Below are positions 35,636 through 43,715 of a stretch of DNA of 64,000 bases, one piece after another; the first letter of the stretch is position 1, and every line of letters begins with the position of its first letter. The stretch lies in the NCBI RefSeq assembly GCF_015160855.1, contig NZ_CP063373.1, positions 5,518,001 to 5,582,000 on the forward strand. The letters run 5' to 3'. This DNA is from Streptomyces ferrugineus (lineage in GTDB: Bacteria > Actinomycetota > Actinomycetes > Streptomycetales > Streptomycetaceae). The notes beneath the pieces were generated by a model. The model was not told the DNA's origin, did no database searches, and worked only from the letters and a program-made list of their open reading frames with translations. The position numbers and the translations under genes are program-made.

Positions 35636-36592
35636 GTGACCGACTTACTGACACCCCAGGACATCGCCCGCCGCACCGCCGCCGCAGCCGACGCGGCCGT
35701 CGCGGCGGGGCGGGATCTCGGGCTCACCGTCACCGATGCCAAGGTGCTCTACGAGCTGTTCTCCGTCGTCGTCCACCTCGCGCCCGCGCCGGTCGTGGCC
35801 CGGATCCCCACCGTGCTGCCGAGCTACGCCGACCTCGACTCCCTGGCACACCGTCAGCGGGCGGAACTGGACGTGGCCCAGTGGCTCGCGGATCAGGGAG
35901 TCCCGGTGATCCCGCCGAGCCCGCTCGTGCCGGCGGAGCCCGTGCGGCGGGACGGGTTCTCGATGACGTTCTGGCGGTTCGTCGAGGAGGACCGGGACCG
36001 GGCGCCCGACTACGCGGCGAACTCCGCGATCACCGCCGACCTGCACGCCGCGCTGCGCACGTACCCGGGCCGGCTGTCCTACCTGTCCGCGGCCGAACCG
36101 CGGTTCATCACGGACGCCCTCGCGTCGCTCGAACAGCGCCCCGACCTCGTCGAACCGGCCGATCTGGACCGCGCGCGCCGCGAGTGGCGGGTCCTGGAGC
36201 CGCTGGTGCGCTCACGCGCGGCGTTCGAGGAGCGGTTCCCGGGCATCGACCTCCAGCCCGTCCACGGCGACTCGCCGCCCGCGAACATCTTTCCCGGCGT
36301 GGACGGGGACCTCTACTCCGACTTCGAGCTGATCACGTTGGGGCCCGTCGAGTGGGACCTGGCCGCGCTCGGTCCCGACCTCGAAGCCGCCTACGACCGC
36401 CGGGCCCTGAGCAAGGGCATGAGGCCGCTGGACCAGGACGTTCTGCGCTTCGTGAACGCCGTGGGAATGCTGCGCACCATCGCGGCCCTCACCCTCGCAC
36501 CGCAACTGCCCGCCCTGCTCGAGTACCTGGAGCCGGCCATCGCCCAGTGGCGGACCGCGCCGTTCGCGGGCGGCCTGGCCGACCTGCCCTGA
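35636..36592 (+). CDS. Aminoglycoside phosphotransferase-fold kinase
   Basis: This 318-residue protein has the phosphotransferase (APH) kinase fold. The catalytic loop is HGDSPPANIF, and the metal-binding segment appears as DFELITLGPVEWDLA, where Asp precedes the usual Gly-rich turn. The N-terminal lobe is poorly conserved and lacks an obvious lysine motif. Such proteins phosphorylate small hydroxylated compounds; drug resistance is only one possibility and is not indicated here. The gene starts at GTG 35636, probably leaderless. Its fourth codon is TTA (35645-35647), suggesting control by bldA. The substrate is unknown. Confidence 0.8.
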   Translation: MTDLLTPQDIARRTAAAADAAVAAGRDLGLTVTDAKVLYELFSVVVHLAPAPVVARIPTVLPSYADLDSLAHRQRAELDVAQWLADQGVPVIPPSPLVPAEPVRRDGFSMTFWRFVEEDRDRAPDYAANSAITADLHAALRTYPGRLSYLSAAEPRFITDALASLEQRPDLVEPADLDRARREWRVLEPLVRSRAAFEERFPGIDLQPVHGDSPPANIFPGVDGDLYSDFELITLGPVEWDLAALGPDLEAAYDRRALSKGMRPLDQDVLRFVNAVGMLRTIAALTLAPQLPALLEYLEPAIAQWRTAPFAGGLADLP

Positions 36593-36655
36593 AGGGATGC
36601 GGCGACTGCCCCGACAAGGCCGACGCGGGCGTGGAGTTGGGCGGCGGATCGGCGA

Positions 36656-37156
36656 TCAGGGGCGCCGCCTGTCCGCGCGTAGGGCATCCGCGGTGGCCAC
36701 CAGGGCCGCACCGACGCCGGTCAGTGCGGCGCCCAGGCCGGTGACCAGCGTGGTCAGGTGCCAAGCCTGGTAGGCGGACAGCAGTGAGCCGCGCAGGGTC
36801 TCCCCCATGAAGACGGTCTGGCGCAGTTGCTCCAGCTTCTCGTCGTCGCCCCCGGTGGCGTGCAGCTCTTCGGTGATCTCGGCGTAGCTGCGACCGCCGG
36901 CGGCATGGACGAGATGATCCTTGATCATCTCCGCGTAGGCGTGGGCCTGGGCGCCGCTGTCCACCGGCACACCGGCCAGGTGGGTGAGCTGGGCGGGAAG
37001 GCCGTGCGTGGGGAAGGTGATCCGCTGGTTGGCCAGTTCGGTCCGGATCTCCTCGCGTGCGCTGCGGCCGCGCAGCAGCATGACGGGCCCGGCGGCCAGC
37101 AGGGCCGCGCCAACCGTCCCCAGCAGCACGCCGGCCCGGCGGTGCGCACCATTCAT
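36656..37156 (-). CDS. Membrane protein with two transmembrane segments
   Basis: This 166-residue protein has one membrane segment near the N-terminus (GVLLGTVGAALLAAGPVMLL) and one near the C-terminus (TTLVTGLGAALTGVGAALVA). Between them lie about 95 extracytoplasmic residues with conserved-looking text such as ITFPTHGLPAQLTHLAG. I do not recognise a family function. GAAGGAAG precedes the ATG at 37156. It lies 42 bases downstream of the hemerythrin-DUF2249 gene on the same strand and probably shares its transcript. Confidence 0.75.
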   Translation of the reverse strand: MNGAHRRAGVLLGTVGAALLAAGPVMLLRGRSAREEIRTELANQRITFPTHGLPAQLTHLAGVPVDSGAQAHAYAEMIKDHLVHAAGGRSYAEITEELHATGGDDEKLEQLRQTVFMGETLRGSLLSAYQAWHLTTLVTGLGAALTGVGAALVATADALRADRRRP

Positions 37157-37198
37157 GACGTGTCTTCCTTCTTCTCGTAGGTCCGTGGGTGTCCGTGG

Positions 37199-38035
37199 TC
37201 AGCGGTGGCTGAGGCGGAGCCGCCAGGCGTCCGGGCCGCGCTGGAGGTACTCCACCCCGAAGCGTCCGGGCTCGCGCTGCTCGATCTGCGCGAGGAGCGG
37301 CAGCGGGTCGTGCGGGGCGACGAGCACCATGGCGTTGCCCGCCGGGACCGCGTCGAGGGCGCCGAAGACCGTGGCGTGGCGCAGGGCGTGCGGGACGTCC
37401 CGCACGTCCAGTTCGGGAACCTCGGCCTCCTCCTCGCCACCGCAGCCGCACCCTCCGCCGCAGCCACCGCTCTCCTCGGTCGCGTCGCCCGTGGCGTCCT
37501 TCGCCGTACCGGCGGCCTGGGCCCCCGCGGTGCCGTCCGTCGCCGACTTCTGCCGTGCGAGCATGTCCCGCAGGTCGGCGAGCAGCGCGGCCAGACGGAC
37601 ACCGGGTGCGACGGCGAGCAGCGGCAGCACCAGGCCGTTCTCCTTGGCCACGTGCTCTTCGAAGAGCACCTGCAGTGCCCGGGCGTCGGCCGCCGCCCCC
37701 AACGCCGTGGGGGCGGCCCGCAGGGAGCCGACCAGCGCGGCGAGGCAGCTGTGTTCGGCGATCAGGCTCTCGATGAGCAGGCGGCTGTCGGGCAGTCGGC
37801 GCGCGGCAGGGTAGAGCACGGCTTCCTCGGCGGCCGCGTGCGGCAGGAGCTCACGTTCACAGAAGGACACGAGACCGGCCCGGATCCGCTCGGCCGCCCC
37901 GGGCTCCCGCTCCGCCGCGGTGAGCAGCAACGCCACGCGCCCGGCCAACTCTCCGGCGAGGTCGACGTGGTGCGCCTCGGCGGCTTCGAGAGCGGCGGCG
38001 TCCTCGGGGGCCGACGCAATGGTGACAGCACTCAT
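37199..38035 (-). CDS. Hemerythrin-like and DUF2249 fusion protein
   Basis: This 278-residue protein joins two domains. Residues about 15-160 are a hemerythrin-type helical bundle with likely di-iron ligands His22/23, His66, Glu70, His95, His128 and Glu132. Residues 205-278 form a DUF2249 domain (ELDVRDVPHALRH, then VLVAPHDPLPLLAQIEQREP). Between them is a Gly-rich stretch with Cys192, Cys196 and Cys198, which could bind metal or form disulfides. Such proteins are linked to nitric oxide, oxygen or iron sensing and to redox stress, but the actual role is unproven. GGAGA ten bases before the ATG at 38035 is a fair ribosome binding site. Confidence 0.85.
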   Translation of the reverse strand: MSAVTIASAPEDAAALEAAEAHHVDLAGELAGRVALLLTAAEREPGAAERIRAGLVSFCERELLPHAAAEEAVLYPAARRLPDSRLLIESLIAEHSCLAALVGSLRAAPTALGAAADARALQVLFEEHVAKENGLVLPLLAVAPGVRLAALLADLRDMLARQKSATDGTAGAQAAGTAKDATGDATEESGGCGGGCGCGGEEEAEVPELDVRDVPHALRHATVFGALDAVPAGNAMVLVAPHDPLPLLAQIEQREPGRFGVEYLQRGPDAWRLRLSHR

Positions 38036-38456
38036 GAGGGGGTCTCCAACGGTTCACGGCCGGTCGGGCCGACCGGCGCGGGTAGGGCGCCGACTCGTCC
38101 GCCACGCCCTGAGGCGACCGGCGCACCCGCCCGCCAGCCTGTAGCGGGACGCCGGCGCCAGGACGTGGCGGACGGACGACCATCCGGCGATGACAGGTGG
38201 GACGACCGGATGACGACCGGACCGGGGCTCGCCGCGCCTCGTGGACGCACGAAGACGAGGCCGAGCGGCAGGACACGACGGCCCGTGGCGCTCCCGGCCG
38301 GTCGTGGACCAGCATCACCGTGCCACCGCCTCCGTCGCCTGGGCCGGACGGTCCACCGGGCAGCGCCTCCCGGTCCCCGCCGCGCATGCGGAACAGGGCC
38401 GAACGGCCGTGTGGGAAGGGGAAGGTCGACCCAGTCGGAGCCGCTCCCCGTCCGCC
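38036..38456. other. Gene-free stretch upstream of the cysteine genes
   Basis: I find no coding sequence, repeat or clear regulator site in this region between the divergent hemerythrin gene and the cysteine leader. Promoters for both directions should lie here. Confidence 0.5.
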
Positions 38457-38462
38457 TATCGT
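38457..38462 (+). promoter_or_regulatory. Putative -10 box of the cysE-cysK transcript
   Basis: TATCGT lies eight bases before the ATG of the leader peptide at 38471. It is the same arrangement as at 41541-41546, again pointing to a leaderless transcript. Confidence 0.45.
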
Positions 38463-38470
38463 CCGGCCTC

Positions 38471-38569
38471 ATGGACAACGGCCCACATCCGGAGCACTCG
38501 CACATCCGCACCCGGCAGGCCCGCCCGGTCGCCACCGGGCCGGCGGTGCGTCGATGTCAGAGGGGCTGA
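38471..38569 (+). CDS. Putative cysteine leader peptide
   Basis: This 32-codon reading frame starts MDNGPHPEHSHIRTRQARPV and ends with Arg-Arg-Cys-Gln-Arg-Gly before its stop. The single cysteine codon, four codons before the stop, is TGT, the rare choice in this GC-rich DNA. A strong hairpin begins three bases after the stop codon, and the cysE start lies 124 bases downstream. In Actinobacteria, short frames with late Cys codons ahead of sulfur genes are known or suspected attenuators. The reading here is inference from position and codons; there is no ribosome binding site, so it would be leaderless. Confidence 0.45.
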   Translation: MDNGPHPEHSHIRTRQARPVATGPAVRRCQRG

Positions 38570-38571
38570 CC

Positions 38572-38610
38572 GGGCCGTACGGCGTCACGTCGCCGACACG
38601 CCGTCGGCCC
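38572..38610 (+). promoter_or_regulatory. Putative attenuator hairpin before cysE
   Basis: GGGCC and ACGGCGT (38572-38585) pair with ACGCCGT and GGCCC (38598-38610) with a small bulge. A near copy of the left arm, GGCCCGTACGGCGC at 38606-38619, overlaps the right arm and may form competing structures. The hairpin starts directly after the leader stop codon. No T-run follows. Confidence 0.4.
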
Positions 38611-38693
38611 GTACGGCGCTCACCAGCTCCGACGCCCCTGTCCTGTCTCGCCTCGACGCATGCCGTCGGGCCACGCCCGCAGAAAGACGCGCC

Positions 38694-39281
38694 ATGATCC
38701 TCGAAGACCTCCGGACGGCCTGCCGCAAGGACCCCGCTCTGCACGGCGTTCACATCATCGAGCTCCTGCTGTATCCGGGGCTGTGGGCCATCTGGTCGCA
38801 CCGGGTCGCCCACCGGCTGCACCGGCTCGGCCTGCCGTTTGTGCCCCGACTGCTCTCCCAGCTCTGCCGAGCCCTGACCGGCATCGAGATCCACCCCGGC
38901 GCCGTCATCGGCCGCCGCTGCTTCATCGACCACGGCATGGGCGTGGTCATCGGTGAGACCGCCGTCCTGGGCGACGACGTGATGCTGTATCACCGGGTGA
39001 CGCTGGGCGGCACCGGCTGGTGGACCGACACGAAGGGCACGCGGCGGCACCCGACCGTCGGCGACCGGGTCGTCCTCGGCGTGGGCGCCACCGTGCTCGG
39101 CCCCGTGTACGTCGGCCACGACACGACTGTCGGCGCACACGCTCTCGTCCTGCGCGACGTCCCCGCCCACTCCTGCGTCCGCGCCGCCCGACCGGACACC
39201 ACGACCCGCGGCCGCACCGCGACGCCCCCACCGCGCGCCGGCCTCCCCGTCACCACCGACCGGACAGAAGGACGACCATGA
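38694..39281 (+). CDS. cysE: Serine O-acetyltransferase
   Basis: This 195-residue enzyme makes O-acetylserine from serine and acetyl-CoA, the first step of cysteine synthesis. It shows the short CysE/EpsC form: helical start [21 protein letters not shown], then the left-handed beta-helix with [20 protein letters not shown] and the active-site loop [13 protein letters not shown]. The start is ATG 38694 with an AGAAAGA ribosome binding site. Its stop overlaps the cysK start by four bases (ATGA), so the two enzymes of the pathway are coupled. The last 30 residues are a Pro/Arg/Thr-rich tail that is longer than usual. Confidence 0.93.
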   Translation: MILEDLRTACRKDPALHGVHIIELLLYPGLWAIWSHRVAHRLHRLGLPFVPRLLSQLCRALTGIEIHPGAVIGRRCFIDHGMGVVIGETAVLGDDVMLYHRVTLGGTGWWTDTKGTRRHPTVGDRVVLGVGATVLGPVYVGHDTTVGAHALVLRDVPAHSCVRAARPDTTTRGRTATPPPRAGLPVTTDRTEGRP

Positions 39282-40198
39282 CAGCGATACATCCCTCGAT
39301 CACGGCGCTGATCGGCCGTACCCCCCTGGTGGCGCTGCGCCGTTACGGCGCGGACCTGCCCGTCCGCCTGGTCGCCAAGCTGGAGTCCGCCAATCCCGGC
39401 GGCAGCGTCAAGGACCGCATCGCGCTGGCGATGATCGAGGACGCCGAGGCCACCGGAACGCTCCGGCCCGGGCAGCGGATCATCGAGCCGACCAGCGGCA
39501 ACACCGGCATCGGCCTCGCCATGGTGGCCGCCGCCGGGAACCATCCGGTGACCCTCACCATGCCCGAGAGCATGAGCGTCGAACGTCGCGCCCTGCTGCG
39601 TGCCTACGGTGCCGAGCTCGTCCTGACTCCGGCCGCCGACGGCATGCGTGGCGCCGTCGCCCGGGCCGCCGAACTGGCGGAGCGCCACGGCTGGTTCATG
39701 CCGCAGCAGTTCGCGAACCCGGCGAACCCCGACGTCCACCGCCGTACCACCGCCCAGGAGATCTGGCAGGACACAGCAGGCCAGGTCGACGTCCTGGTGG
39801 CCGGTGTCGGCACCGGCGGGACCGTCACCGGTGTCGGGCAGGTGCTGAAGGAGAAGAAGCCGGAGGTCACCGTGGTGGCCGTGGAGCCGGACGAGTCGGC
39901 GGTGCTGTCCGGCGACTCACCCGGCCCGCACCGTGTCCAGGGGCTCGGCGCCGGGTTCGTCCCCGACGTCCTCGACACCACGGTCTACGACACCGTTCGC
40001 CGCGTCTCCCTGGACCAGGCCCGGGAAGAGGCCCGCCGTCTGGCCCGCACCGAGGGCATCCTGGCCGGCGTCTCCGGCGGAGCGGCCCTCCACGCGGCCG
40101 CCGCGGTCGCGCGTCGGCCGGAGCACCTGGGTGCGCTGATCGTGGTCGTCCTGCCCGACACCGGCGAGCGGTATCTGAGCACGGACCTGTTCTCCTGA
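39278..40198 (+). CDS. cysK: Cysteine synthase A (O-acetylserine sulfhydrylase)
   Basis: This 306-residue PLP enzyme converts O-acetylserine and sulfide to cysteine. PLP binds Lys45 in [10 protein letters not shown]; other marks are the substrate loop [11 protein letters not shown], the phosphate-binding [10 protein letters not shown] and the C-terminal GVSGGAA. Its length is normal for the family. It begins inside the end of cysE and has an AGAAGGA ribosome binding site, so the two are co-expressed under the putative leader. Confidence 0.95.
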   Translation: MTAIHPSITALIGRTPLVALRRYGADLPVRLVAKLESANPGGSVKDRIALAMIEDAEATGTLRPGQRIIEPTSGNTGIGLAMVAAAGNHPVTLTMPESMSVERRALLRAYGAELVLTPAADGMRGAVARAAELAERHGWFMPQQFANPANPDVHRRTTAQEIWQDTAGQVDVLVAGVGTGGTVTGVGQVLKEKKPEVTVVAVEPDESAVLSGDSPGPHRVQGLGAGFVPDVLDTTVYDTVRRVSLDQAREEARRLARTEGILAGVSGGAALHAAAAVARRPEHLGALIVVVLPDTGERYLSTDLFS

Positions 40199-40261
40199 TC
40201 ACGCGTCGCCTCACCCACGGGAACAGGCACTGCCGTCCCTCCGCCTCCTCGGCGGTGCCAC

Positions 40262-40452
40262 CCTTGCGGACGTATGCCGCGCCAAGCTCACGCCGGGGTC
40301 GGCCAAGGTGCCCGGCAGGTCGGCGACCTTGAAGGGGAATGCGGTCGGACAGGCCGCGGGGTCGTTGCGCACGGTCAGTTCGCGGCGAAGCTCCCGCTCG
40401 ACCAGCGCCCGCCGCCCGCGCCCGGCGAAGATGTGCGGGGCCCGGCCGGGGC
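40262..40452 (-). pseudogene. Fragment resembling the C-terminal part of a nitronate monooxygenase
   Basis: One minus-strand frame reads APHIFAGRGRRALVEREL, then LTVRNDPAACPTAFPFKVAD and LPGTLADPGV. The phrase DP-x-x-x-P-T-x-F-P-F-K-V-x-x-L-P-G-T-L is characteristic of NAD(P)H-dependent flavin oxidoreductases of the nitronate monooxygenase group. No start codon, flavin-binding barrel or family end is present. It appears to be an internal scrap; identification is from memory. The stretch 40199-40522 contains nothing else recognisable. Confidence 0.4.
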
Positions 40453-40522
40453 CCCCGACTGGGTCCTCGCAAGGATGGTCGCCGGGCCCGGAACCCGTAC
40501 TTGCGGCTCCGTAACCAGATGC

Positions 40523-41308
40523 TCAGCCGGCATGGCCCACCCGGCGGCTGATCTCCTCCGCCCCCTTGAGCAGCACGGGCGCCAGCTCGTGCATGCGTTC
40601 CTCGGTGAAGCGGTACGCCGGTCCCGACGCGCACAGCGCGGCGACGACCCCGCCGTCCCGGGAGCGGATCGGGGCCGCCATGGCATGCAGCCCGACCTCG
40701 AACTCCTCCAGCGTCACCGCGTACCCGCGGTCCCGCGCCTCGGCGAGGTGCCTGTCCAACTCCCGCCCGGCGGTGAGGGTATTCGGCGTCACCCTTTTCA
40801 TACTGGAGTGCGCGAGCAGCGTGGTGCGTTCCCGCGCCGGCAAGTGGGCCAGCAGGACCTTGCCGGTGGCGGTGGCGTGCACCGGGGTGGGTTGGCCGAC
40901 GCGACTGTGCGTGCCGACCGCGCCCGGGCCGCGGACCTGGTAGAGGGTGATCGCGTAGTGCTCCTTCAGGACGGCGACGCTGATGGTCTCGCCGATCTCC
41001 ACGGTGAGTTGCTCGCACACCGGCCTGCCCTGCCGGGTGATGTCGAGACGGTCCACGACCGCGCCCGCCAGGTGCACGAGCCCGAAGCCGAGTCGGTACC
41101 TGCCCCGCTCGGCCGTCTGCTCGACCAGACCGCGTGACTCCAACGCCCCGAGCAGTCGGAACGCGGTCGACTTGTGGACATCGAGCTGCGCGGCGGCCTC
41201 GCGGACACCCGCCTCACCGCGCTGGGCGAGGATCTCCAGGACGCTCACGGCACGGTCGACGGACTGCGCCCCGTTCACCACGGGACCTGTTGTCGAATCC
41301 TGTCGCAT
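40523..41308 (-). CDS. IclR-family transcriptional regulator
   Basis: This 261-residue regulator has the IclR layout. The N-terminal winged helix reads GAQSVDRAVSVLEILAQRGE and VHKSTAFRLLGALESRGLVE. The effector domain includes GTHSRVGQPTPVHATATGKV, LEEFEVGLHAMAAPI and a conserved end. Such proteins sense small carboxylic acids or aromatic metabolites. The ATG at 41308 is favoured over upstream starts because GGGAG lies five bases before it. No catabolic operon lies beside it; the nearest upstream candidate is the nitronate monooxygenase scrap, which it may once have controlled. Confidence 0.92.
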   Translation of the reverse strand: MRQDSTTGPVVNGAQSVDRAVSVLEILAQRGEAGVREAAAQLDVHKSTAFRLLGALESRGLVEQTAERGRYRLGFGLVHLAGAVVDRLDITRQGRPVCEQLTVEIGETISVAVLKEHYAITLYQVRGPGAVGTHSRVGQPTPVHATATGKVLLAHLPARERTTLLAHSSMKRVTPNTLTAGRELDRHLAEARDRGYAVTLEEFEVGLHAMAAPIRSRDGGVVAALCASGPAYRFTEERMHELAPVLLKGAEEISRRVGHAG

Positions 41309-41540
41309 ATCGCTCCCATCGTGCAGGTCAGCCCCTGTCGAGACGTGGAGGGGTGCGGGGTCCGGGGTGCGTCGGACGGCTGCCGAATCGCCGCCAGCAT
41401 GCGACACCGACCGCGTCGTCCTCCTCGGCCGACCGGCCCCGGTACGGGGACCTTTGGGCCCTGTCGGCGCGGCGCGGGCCGGGCCGGAAGGTCACTCGGC
41501 GGGGACCGATGGACCCAGGCGCGGGACGGCGTGGGCCGCC

Positions 41541-41546
41541 TAGCGT
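41541..41546 (+). promoter_or_regulatory. Putative -10 box before the VKOR operon
   Basis: TAGCGT lies eight bases before the ATG at 41555, matching the box and spacing before the cysteine leader peptide. Confidence 0.4.
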
Positions 41547-41554
41547 CCCCACTC

Positions 41555-41734
41555 ATGGAGAACGACAAGCCGGCACGTCCCCCGCGCGGGCGTGCCGCCG
41601 AGAGCCGGCCACTCGCCGCCCCGCGCCTGCCGGCCCGGCCGTACATGGCCCACCGGCACCGTGCCACACCGGCGACGACCCCGACGACCGTGCGCCGGGC
41701 CCGGTCGGCCTCCGGCTCCCGGCGAGCGGCATGA
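41555..41734 (+). CDS. Small Arg/Pro-rich reading frame coupled to VKOR
   Basis: This 59-codon frame begins MENDKPARPPRGRAAESRPL and is rich in Arg, Pro and Ala, with no domain I recognise. Two things support it: a -10-like box at the leaderless spacing, and a four-base ATGA overlap between its stop and the VKOR start. It could be a small coupling peptide that sets VKOR translation. Alternatively it is an untranslated leader that happens to be open, which is easy in such GC-rich DNA. Confidence 0.35.
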   Translation: MENDKPARPPRGRAAESRPLAAPRLPARPYMAHRHRATPATTPTTVRRARSASGSRRAA

Positions 41735-42366
41735 GTCACGGCCCCGCGCTCTCGCCGGACCCCACGACCACCCCACGCCCCCACACGGTGGCCTCGAGCC
41801 GCCGAACGGGATGGGTGATGGTCACCACCGGGATCGTCGGCTGGCTCGCCTCCTTCCGGCTCACCGTGGACGACTGGCGGCTGCTGCGCGACCCGGCCTA
41901 CCAACCGCCGTGCGACATCAGCCCCGTGGTGAGTTGCGGCAGCGTCATGTCCAGCTCGCAGGGCAGCCTGCTCGGCTTCCCCAACATGCTCCTCGGACTG
42001 GGCGCCTTCGCCGCCGTGATCGCCCTGGGCATCGCCGTGCTCTCCGGGACGCGCCTGCACCGCGGGCTGTGGCTCGCGCTGGGCGCCGGGGCGCTGACGG
42101 GGGTGGTGTTCGTCCACTGGCTGATCGTGCAGTCGCTCTACGAGCTCAACAAGATCTGCCCCTACTGCGCCGTCGTCTGGGTCGTCACCATCGCCCTGTT
42201 CTGGTACGTGACCCTGCACTGCCTCGAACAGCGAATCGTCCCGGTGCCCCGGGGTGTCCTGGAGGTCGTGCGGGACACCCACTGGATGATGCTCGCCGCC
42301 TGGTACGGGGTGATCGCGATGCTCGTCCTCACCCGCTTCTGGTCGTACTGGAGCAGCCTGCCGTGA
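41731..42366 (+). CDS. Vitamin K epoxide reductase (VKOR) family membrane protein
   Basis: This 211-residue protein has about five membrane segments and the two cysteine sites of bacterial VKOR. Cys61 and Cys69 lie in an outer loop (CDISPVVSC), and Cys143-Pro-Tyr-Cys146 is the quinone-side active centre (KICPYCAVVW). VKOR proteins reoxidise the thiol oxidases that form disulfide bonds in exported proteins, passing electrons to menaquinone. The partner DsbA-like protein is not in this window. The start at 41731 overlaps the stop of the small frame before it. Confidence 0.93.
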   Translation: MSHGPALSPDPTTTPRPHTVASSRRTGWVMVTTGIVGWLASFRLTVDDWRLLRDPAYQPPCDISPVVSCGSVMSSSQGSLLGFPNMLLGLGAFAAVIALGIAVLSGTRLHRGLWLALGAGALTGVVFVHWLIVQSLYELNKICPYCAVVWVVTIALFWYVTLHCLEQRIVPVPRGVLEVVRDTHWMMLAAWYGVIAMLVLTRFWSYWSSLP

Positions 42367-42426
42367 CGGGCCCACTGGACCCCGCACTCGGGACGTTCGG
42401 CCCCCGCACCCCTCTCCCACTCGAAG

Positions 42427-42440
42427 TTAGGTTCACCTAA
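42427..42440. promoter_or_regulatory. Putative DmdR/IdeR iron box
   Basis: TTAGGTTCACCTAA is a palindrome of the kind bound by the iron-dependent repressors DmdR1/IdeR; it fits the right-hand 14 positions of the 19-base consensus well and the left end poorly. It lies 38 bases before the methyltransferase start, where a repressor would block transcription when iron is plentiful. Confidence 0.55.
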
Positions 42441-42478
42441 GTAGCACCGACGCAGGCTGTGGAGAGCGAGGAACGAGC

Positions 42479-43333
42479 ATGGCATCGACGGACCCTTCGG
42501 CCCTGGAGAAGGAGCGGAAGGACATTCCCCTTCCCGGCGACGGACTGGACGCCACCCGTATGCCGGGCCACTGGCTGCTGGCCCGCTTGGGCAAGCGCGT
42601 CCTGCGTCCCGGTGGCGTAGAACTGACCCGCTGGATGCTCGACACCCTGGCCCTCGGTCCGGACGACCGAGTGGTGGAACTGGCCGCGGGGCTCGGGGCC
42701 ACGGCCCGGCTGACCCTCGCGCGCATCCCGGGCTCCTACACGGCAGTCGACCGCGATCCCGCCGCCGTGGCGGTACTGGGCACTCTGATCGCCCCCGGCG
42801 CGACCGACGTCGCGGCCGTACGGGCCGACGCCGCGGACACCGGTCTGCCGGCCGGCAGCGCCACCGCGGTGTACGGGGAGGCCATGCTGACCATGCAGCC
42901 CGAGCCCGCCAAACGCCGCATCATGCGCGAGGCCCGGCGGCTGCTCGCCGACGCCGACGGCCGGTACGCCATCCACGAGCTGTGCCTGCTGCCCGAGGAC
43001 CTCGACCCGGAACATGCGGAGGCGATCACGCGGGACCTGGGCGAGGCCATCCACGTCGGCGCCCGTCCGCTGACCCCGCGCGGCTGGGTCGACCTGCTCG
43101 CCGCCGAGGGCTTCACCGTCACCGCACGCCGGCGAACGCCGATGGCCCTGCTCGAACCCCGCCGGCTCATCTCCGACGAGGGATTCGCGCAGGCCGCGCG
43201 CATCGCCGGCCGGGCTCTGCGCGATCCCGAAGCCCGCCGGCGTGTCCTGCGGATGCGCCGCGTCTTCCGCCGCCACCAGGCCCACCTCGGCGCCATCGGC
43301 CTCATCGCCACACCCACCCCGCGCACCGTCTGA
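42479..43333 (+). CDS. SAM-dependent methyltransferase behind an iron box
   Basis: This 284-residue protein has the class I methyltransferase core: motif I VVELAAGLGATARLTLAR, the acidic TAVDRDP, and a motif II-like VYGEAMLTMQP. The N-terminal part includes RMPGHWLLARLGKRVLRPGG, which resembles methyltransferases that act on lipids or small molecules. The C-terminus has a basic helix RRRVLRMRRVFRRHQAHLG. The gene has its own AGGA-type ribosome binding site and starts 38 bases after a probable iron box, so it is likely expressed under iron shortage. It forms an operon with the following cupin gene, ten bases downstream. Confidence 0.85.
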   Translation: MASTDPSALEKERKDIPLPGDGLDATRMPGHWLLARLGKRVLRPGGVELTRWMLDTLALGPDDRVVELAAGLGATARLTLARIPGSYTAVDRDPAAVAVLGTLIAPGATDVAAVRADAADTGLPAGSATAVYGEAMLTMQPEPAKRRIMREARRLLADADGRYAIHELCLLPEDLDPEHAEAITRDLGEAIHVGARPLTPRGWVDLLAAEGFTVTARRRTPMALLEPRRLISDEGFAQAARIAGRALRDPEARRRVLRMRRVFRRHQAHLGAIGLIATPTPRTV

Positions 43334-43343
43334 GGAGACCCGC

Positions 43344-43694
43344 ATGTCCGCCACCGTCATCCCCGACCTGACCACCGAACTGCCGCTGCCCGAGGACGGC
43401 ACCCTCAGCCGCGTCCTGTACCGCGACGACCGGCTGCGCGTGATCGGCTTCGCGTTCGCCCAGGGGCAGGAGCTGACCGAGCACACTTCGGCTCTGCCGG
43501 TCGTCATCCAGGTCGTGCAGGGCCGCCTGGACCTCGTCCTCGGTGACGAGAAGTCCGTGGCGACGCCCGGCAGTTGGATCCACCTGCCCGCCCGACTGCC
43601 CCACACCGTGCGCGCCATCGATCCCACCATCATGCTGCTGACCATGCTGCCCGCCCCGGACCCCACTGCGGCCGGCGGCCCCGCCGCGGCCTGA
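43344..43694 (+). CDS. Small cupin-domain protein
   Basis: This 116-residue protein is a single cupin barrel. The metal-binding pattern appears as ELTEHTSALPVVIQVVQGRL and, later, LPARLPHTVRAI, though the first motif has only one clear histidine. Small cupins bind a metal and may act as oxygenases, isomerases or sensors. A GAGGAG ribosome binding site precedes the ATG at 43344. It follows the iron-box methyltransferase by ten bases, so the two are probably co-regulated by iron. The substrate is unknown. Confidence 0.85.
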   Translation: MSATVIPDLTTELPLPEDGTLSRVLYRDDRLRVIGFAFAQGQELTEHTSALPVVIQVVQGRLDLVLGDEKSVATPGSWIHLPARLPHTVRAIDPTIMLLTMLPAPDPTAAGGPAAA

Positions 43695-43715
43695 ACCAGC
43701 CCCGCCGACACGCAC

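Noticed and set aside
36489..37451. 320-residue Arg-rich minus-strand frame
   Set aside because: It overlaps the better supported membrane protein gene in another frame and has no domain.
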